Of a DNA stretch of 64,000 bases, positions 60,709 through 64,000 are shown piece after piece. Below the pieces are notes generated by a model, which did not search any database, was not told where the DNA came from, and worked only from the letters and a program-made list of their open reading frames with translations. Both the position numbers and the translations under genes were made by a program. Source of the stretch: Eutreptiella sp. 'Long Island Sound 2002' (lineage: Eukaryota > Euglenozoa > Euglenophyceae > Eutreptiales > Eutreptiaceae); assembly GCA_964036045.1 (NCBI GenBank), contig OZ038379.1, positions 111,980,611-112,044,610 on the forward strand, given 5' to 3'. Each line of letters begins with the position of its first letter. Position 1 is the first letter of the stretch.

Positions 60709-61857
60709 TCAGCGCCTGTTGCTACACCCACTCCTGCTGCTACACCCGCTCCTGCCGCGGGTGATCCCAAGAAGCGCCCCCAAGGGGATGACGCTACCCC
60801 TGAGGGGAATAACTCCAAGAAGAGGCGCTTGGCCTGGATGGCCAGGTCCCTCATTGCTGCAGGGGTGGATGTCAAGTTCCCTGATGAGGAGTACGGGGGC
60901 GGCTCCGAAGAGGAGGACTTGGTTTTCTGGATCCTCGTGAAAATCAGGGATCAGGTTCTTCGAGCAGTGCTTGACACCGGTGCAACACTTTCCATAGTAA
61001 CCCGGCGCCTGCTAAAGACTTTCAAGAAAGCTAAGACCGTGGCCGTAAGAGTAGGGGATGGGCGTACCATCCATTCCTTGAAGGGGGTTGATGTGACTAT
61101 ATGCCTGGGCGTCGAAACCGTGACCCAACACTGCAGAGTGCTGGACACCGACACCTTTGACATCGCCATTGGTACAGACTTCCTACGAAGAAACCCCGAG
61201 GTAAAAATGCTGTCTCTCCAGCACCCCTATGCTTTGCACTGCGAATTTGGCAGTGGGCTATTCTCCGTACCTTTGGAGCTGTCAGGACGAAAAGAGTCTG
61301 GGCTGCGCTACGCATCCAAGACTAACTATCGTACTGAAAACTACCAATTGGCCCGTCACGTTCTAGAAAATGGACTGGCGGCCCTTCAGGTAAACCTGGA
61401 TGAGATCCAGGTGGAATTGTTTGCGAGCCAACAACAGCACATCATGCAGTTGTACTGCTCGAAACAATTGAACAATGCTTTCCGTTTCTTCTGGAAAGCA
61501 ATGGGCCTAGCGTATGCTAACCCGCCCTTCTCGCTGCTCGCGAAGGTTCTAACCAAAATCGCTTATGAGGGAGGAAGGGTCGTCATGTGCACCCCTGACT
61601 GGGGTTGCTCTGGTGAGCATGCTTACTGGCGTCGTATGCTAGATCGAATGACCGTGGGAAGAGTGCAACTCCCTGACGGCCCGATCTATGTGCCTGAGGA
61701 CTCAGACACAGCTATGCAGACTCCTGAGTGGGCCAGTTTCCTGTCCATCGTTGATGGATCTCTCCATCCTGTACCCCTGTGTGACCTAGACCAAGTGCTA
61801 CTGAAGGAGGTCATGGCCGAAAATCGTGGCCTGACCCTTTCTGATCTAAAAAACTGA
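60709..61857 (+). CDS. A3 pol: protease and methyltransferase-like segment
   Basis: After the TGA the frame continues through a Pro/Ala-rich spacer and KKRRLAWMARSL. Retropepsin: FWILVKIRDQ, VLDTGATLSIV (about nt 60966-61000), IAIGTDFLRR. The methyltransferase-like segment is complete: VELFAS (61411-61428), YCSK, ANPPF (61516-61530), LTKIAYEGGRVVMC, TPDWG (about 61594), YWRR (about 61624). It keeps the NPPF box that A1 has changed. TGA at 61855-61857 ends the frame, which reopens in the same register. Confidence 0.85.
   Translation, partial: SAPVATPTPAATPAPAAGDPKKRPQGDDATPEGNNSKKRRLAWMARSLIAAGVDVKFPDEEYGGGSEEEDLVFWILVKIRDQVLRAVLDTGATLSIVTRRLLKTFKKAKTVAVRVGDGRTIHSLKGVDVTICLGVETVTQHCRVLDTDTFDIAIGTDFLRRNPEVKMLSLQHPYALHCEFGSGLFSVPLELSGRKESGLRYASKTNYRTENYQLARHVLENGLAALQVNLDEIQVELFASQQQHIMQLYCSKQLNNAFRFFWKAMGLAYANPPFSLLAKVLTKIAYEGGRVVMCTPDWGCSGEHAYWRRMLDRMTVGRVQLPDGPIYVPEDSDTAMQTPEWASFLSIVDGSLHPVPLCDLDQVLLKEVMAENRGLTLSDLKN
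61411..61660 (+). other. N6-adenine-methyltransferase-like segment (A3), best preserved copy
   Basis: Layout D/E-LFAS, Q-x-H, YCS, NPPF, LxK, V-x-C-x-P-D-W and YW over about 80 residues. NPPF is the (N/D/S)PP(Y/F/W) motif IV of amino-methyltransferases. It lies between protease and RT, as in A1. The call is by pattern only. Confidence 0.55.
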
Positions 61858-62571
61858 TCTCCTGAGCACCTATCTGCCACACTTACAGGGTGTGAGTCTC
61901 CCGATGACTATCTGGAACCTGCAGCTGTAAAGGAGGATGCTGACGACCAACTGTCTGAGATCGCCAGCACTATTCCTCCTGTTGATCCCAGCTGTGTTGA
62001 CCTAAAACACAGTGCCTTCCTCGCCCAGCTGTTGCTAGAGGAGGTAGATCTAGAGTCAACCCCTGAACCCACTTCCCCTGTTAGGAAGCCAGTGCTACAC
62101 ATGCAGCCTATGCACACAGGTGAACCCGTGGCCCGGAGTGCTGATGCTCTGGCACGGCCTGCTGCTAAAAACATGCCATTGTCTGAGCATGACACTCAGG
62201 AACTCCGGCGGCTGTTGTACCTGAAGGCTGAAGGTATTGAGCGCCAAGAGCGGCTGCAATACCTCAGACAGACCTGGAAATCCTCCATCTGGTCTGAGGA
62301 GGACAATGATTCCTATACGCTGCCTGATCCTGAGACACCGCTAGTGTATTCTCTGCACTATGGGCAGCAATGTCCCCCTGAGTGGGGCGATGGTTCTGTG
62401 CCTGCCGAAACTGCTGATCGGCAGAAAAAGAAAGAACATGGAAAGAGCAACCTCCATGCTGAGGAGGATTTCCTTCAGAAACTTGAGAGTCTTAACCTTG
62501 ACTCCCGCCTGAAGAAACTGCTGATAACCTATGAGAAGGTGTTTGGCGCCTTGCCGCCCCCCCGCTTGTAA
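61858..62571 (+). CDS. A3 pol linker
   Basis: Same frame as the protease. An acidic linker: DLKHSAFLAQLLLEEVDLES aligns with the A1 HDAFFVQTCVEEVE segment. The A1 Cys cluster seems absent here. It ends in KVFGALPPP; a poly-C indel at about 62558-62566 breaks the frame just before RT. Confidence 0.75.
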   Translation, partial: SPEHLSATLTGCESPDDYLEPAAVKEDADDQLSEIASTIPPVDPSCVDLKHSAFLAQLLLEEVDLESTPEPTSPVRKPVLHMQPMHTGEPVARSADALARPAAKNMPLSEHDTQELRRLLYLKAEGIERQERLQYLRQTWKSSIWSEEDNDSYTLPDPETPLVYSLHYGQQCPPEWGDGSVPAETADRQKKKEHGKSNLHAEEDFLQKLESLNLDSRLKKLLITYEKVFGALPPPRL

Positions 62572-63316
62572 AAAACCGGTCCAGATGGACCAGAAATCGA
62601 AACCTGAATTTGAAAAGACGCGAGTGAGGCGTTGTCCCTATCCCCCTCCAAAGGAACAGGTTGAAGAAATCGAGCGCCAGATCCAGGAATGTATTGATGC
62701 TGGCCTCGTTGAAGAATATAAGCAGGGGGACTACCCCCATCACTGCAGTCCCTGTTTCCTGGTTGCCAAACCAGGGTCAACTGCCCTACGACTGGTTGTA
62801 GACTATGGTGAGGTCAACAAGGAAACCCAGAACCACTCAGGGAGTATTGCTAAAATGGAAAATACCCTGGAGCGTATTGCCAAATGCAGGTACAAGACCA
62901 AAATGGACAAACGCTCTGGTTTCTGGCAGGTGGACCTAACCGCCGCAGCTCAGGAGCTGCTGGCTTTTATGACCCCTAAGGGCCGTGTCTTTAAGTGGAA
63001 GGTTATGTCTTTCGGGGTGGCTAATGCCCCAGCGCTCTTCCAAGAGCTAATGAACAAAATTTTGTACATACTGAGGCGCAGGCCTCTAGTACAGGAGTCG
63101 ATTTCTCGGGGTGCAGAAATGGAGGCTCACATCGACGACGTGAGTTTGGCTCCTAATACCAAAGAGGACCATGTCCTACTCCTCCGTCAATTTTTCATTG
63201 TCTGTCAAGAAAACCATCTCCGAATCAAACTCGAAAAATGTGAATTATATGAAAGAGGAGATGGAATATTTAGGTTTCGACGTGGGGTATGGTTGGTGGA
63301 AACCAGCCGCGTCTAA
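62572..63316 (+). CDS. A3 reverse transcriptase
   Basis: Frame 62531-63316: RRCPYPPPKEQVEEIERQ, RLVVDYGEVN, MDKRSGFWQVDL, FKWKVMSFGVANAPALFQ, then the HIDD box (63128-63139). HIDD is the third occurrence of the same Tyr-to-His change. A frameshift near 63243 (in KCELYERGD versus expected KCEFM-type) ends the frame; LGFDVGYGWWKP continues in another. Confidence 0.88.
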
Positions 63317-64000
63317 GATGCAGCCCCTACAGGACATGCAGATTCGCAATGACCCTGAGAAGGGTCTACACGACGTGAGGAGTTTTGTAGGCGCCTGTAA
63401 TTTCTATCGGCGTCACATCCACAATTTTACTTACTCCTCTGCCCCCCTCACTGACCTAATCAAGAAAACTACTCCCTGGAGGTGGACCGCCAGAGAGGAA
63501 GAGTGTTTCCAGGAGTTGAAGAAGAAGATTGCCTCCTCCAACTGCCTGGGAGTACCCCGCCCTGAGGGCGAGATAGTCCTGATCACTGATGCCAGTGATG
63601 TAGGGGGGGGTGGTATGATCTACCAATGGCAGGAGCTTAACCTCGCTGAGCTAACCCACTGCCATTATCGTACTAGTGGACTGAACCGTGATGGTTCGTT
63701 GAAACATGACTATCCTACCAGAAAGTGGCGACTGGTGCCACTGGGACACTGGAATTGGAAATGGAACCAAGCGCGTTCCAATTACAGCACCTATGACCAG
63801 GAACTCCTGGCCAGTATGTTCGTGCTTTTGTCACAATCTCGACTCCTGGGATCTAACCCTATAGATATATATATTGTTTTATTGCTATATATTGTCTGGC
63901 TGTTTGACAAGGAGCCTGTGAAGTCTTTTCAGAAGGGCCCACCACCAGAGAAAGCAAAGCTAAAACGTTGGTGGACTTACCTGAGCCAGTTCAGGCTGAC
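63317..64000 (+). pseudogene. A3 RT connection and RNase H (cut by window end)
   Basis: SFVGACNFYRRHIHNF, then RNase H with LITDASDVGGGG (Asp, about nt 63580), NYSTYDQELLASMFVLLSQ (Glu, about nt 63785) and VWLFDKEPVKSF. A 30-base AT-rich insertion (63861-63890) separates SNP from VWLF relative to A1. The last catalytic Asp lies beyond the window. Confidence 0.82.

Larger units (their letters stand above)
57892..64000 (+). mobile_element. A3: third family-A gypsy element, 5' part (runs off the window)
   Basis: LTR, primer site, gag, protease, methyltransferase-like segment, RT and RNase H in the A1 order, but strongly diverged from A1 and A2. Its pol domains are the best reference for the ancestral sequence (NPPF box, STYDQELLA in RNase H). 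Frameshifts and stops are present. Confidence 0.92.

Overview
The window reads as nuclear DNA from a large, repeat-rich eukaryotic genome, and almost all of it is layered retrotransposons. No host gene, rRNA gene, true tRNA gene, CRISPR array or bacterial operon can be supported. Features pointing to a eukaryote are LINE endonuclease/reverse transcriptase (RT) genes, chromodomain Ty3/gypsy elements, an initiator-Met-like primer site, and minisatellites. A big algal, protist or streptophyte genome would fit, but no taxon can be fixed from the sequence.

1-17.7 kb: LINE A, plus strand, 5' end outside the window. Its ORF1 is an AlkB-type 2-oxoglutarate/Fe(II) dioxygenase followed by Cys-rich fingers. 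Its ORF2 has an AP-like endonuclease, RT, RNase H, a zinc knuckle and a Pro/Lys-rich tail. An 11.2-kb Ty3/gypsy chromovirus, A1 (4407-15632), sits inside ORF2, bounded by the 5-bp target duplication CACGT. Across the duplication the LINE reading frame is continuous.

17.7-29.4 kb: a fragment of a second gypsy family (C1), then A2, a deleted relative of A1. A 2.86-kb minisatellite-bearing block flanked by 38-bp direct repeats interrupts the A2 pol region.

29.4-44.2 kb: very GC-rich, with a C-rich minus sense strand. It holds LINE B (endonuclease, RT, zinc finger, RNase H, a possible cysteine-protease-like segment, an RS/Pro-rich region, a 1.03-kb tandem duplication and about 375-bp tandem repeats), plus a further unidentified minus-strand ORF. 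LINE B ends in two telomere-like hexamers at its junction with A2.

44.2-64 kb: an orphan chromodomain, about 3.6 kb without genes, a truncated minus-strand LTR, a decayed family-C element (C2: methyltransferase-like segment, RT, RNase H, integrase, chromodomain), a gag/protease-like region, an unidentified minus-strand ORF, and the 5' part of A3 (LTR through RNase H, running off the window).

The most notable observation is that two separate Ty3/gypsy families carry, upstream of RT, a short segment resembling the phage Dam/DIRS-type N6-adenine methyltransferase fold (ELFAS/VDAF ... NPPF or PPYH ... W). The LINE that A1 has interrupted carries an AlkB demethylase-type domain. Nearly every copy is damaged by stops, frameshifts or deletions, so these are family-level designs seen in decaying copies.
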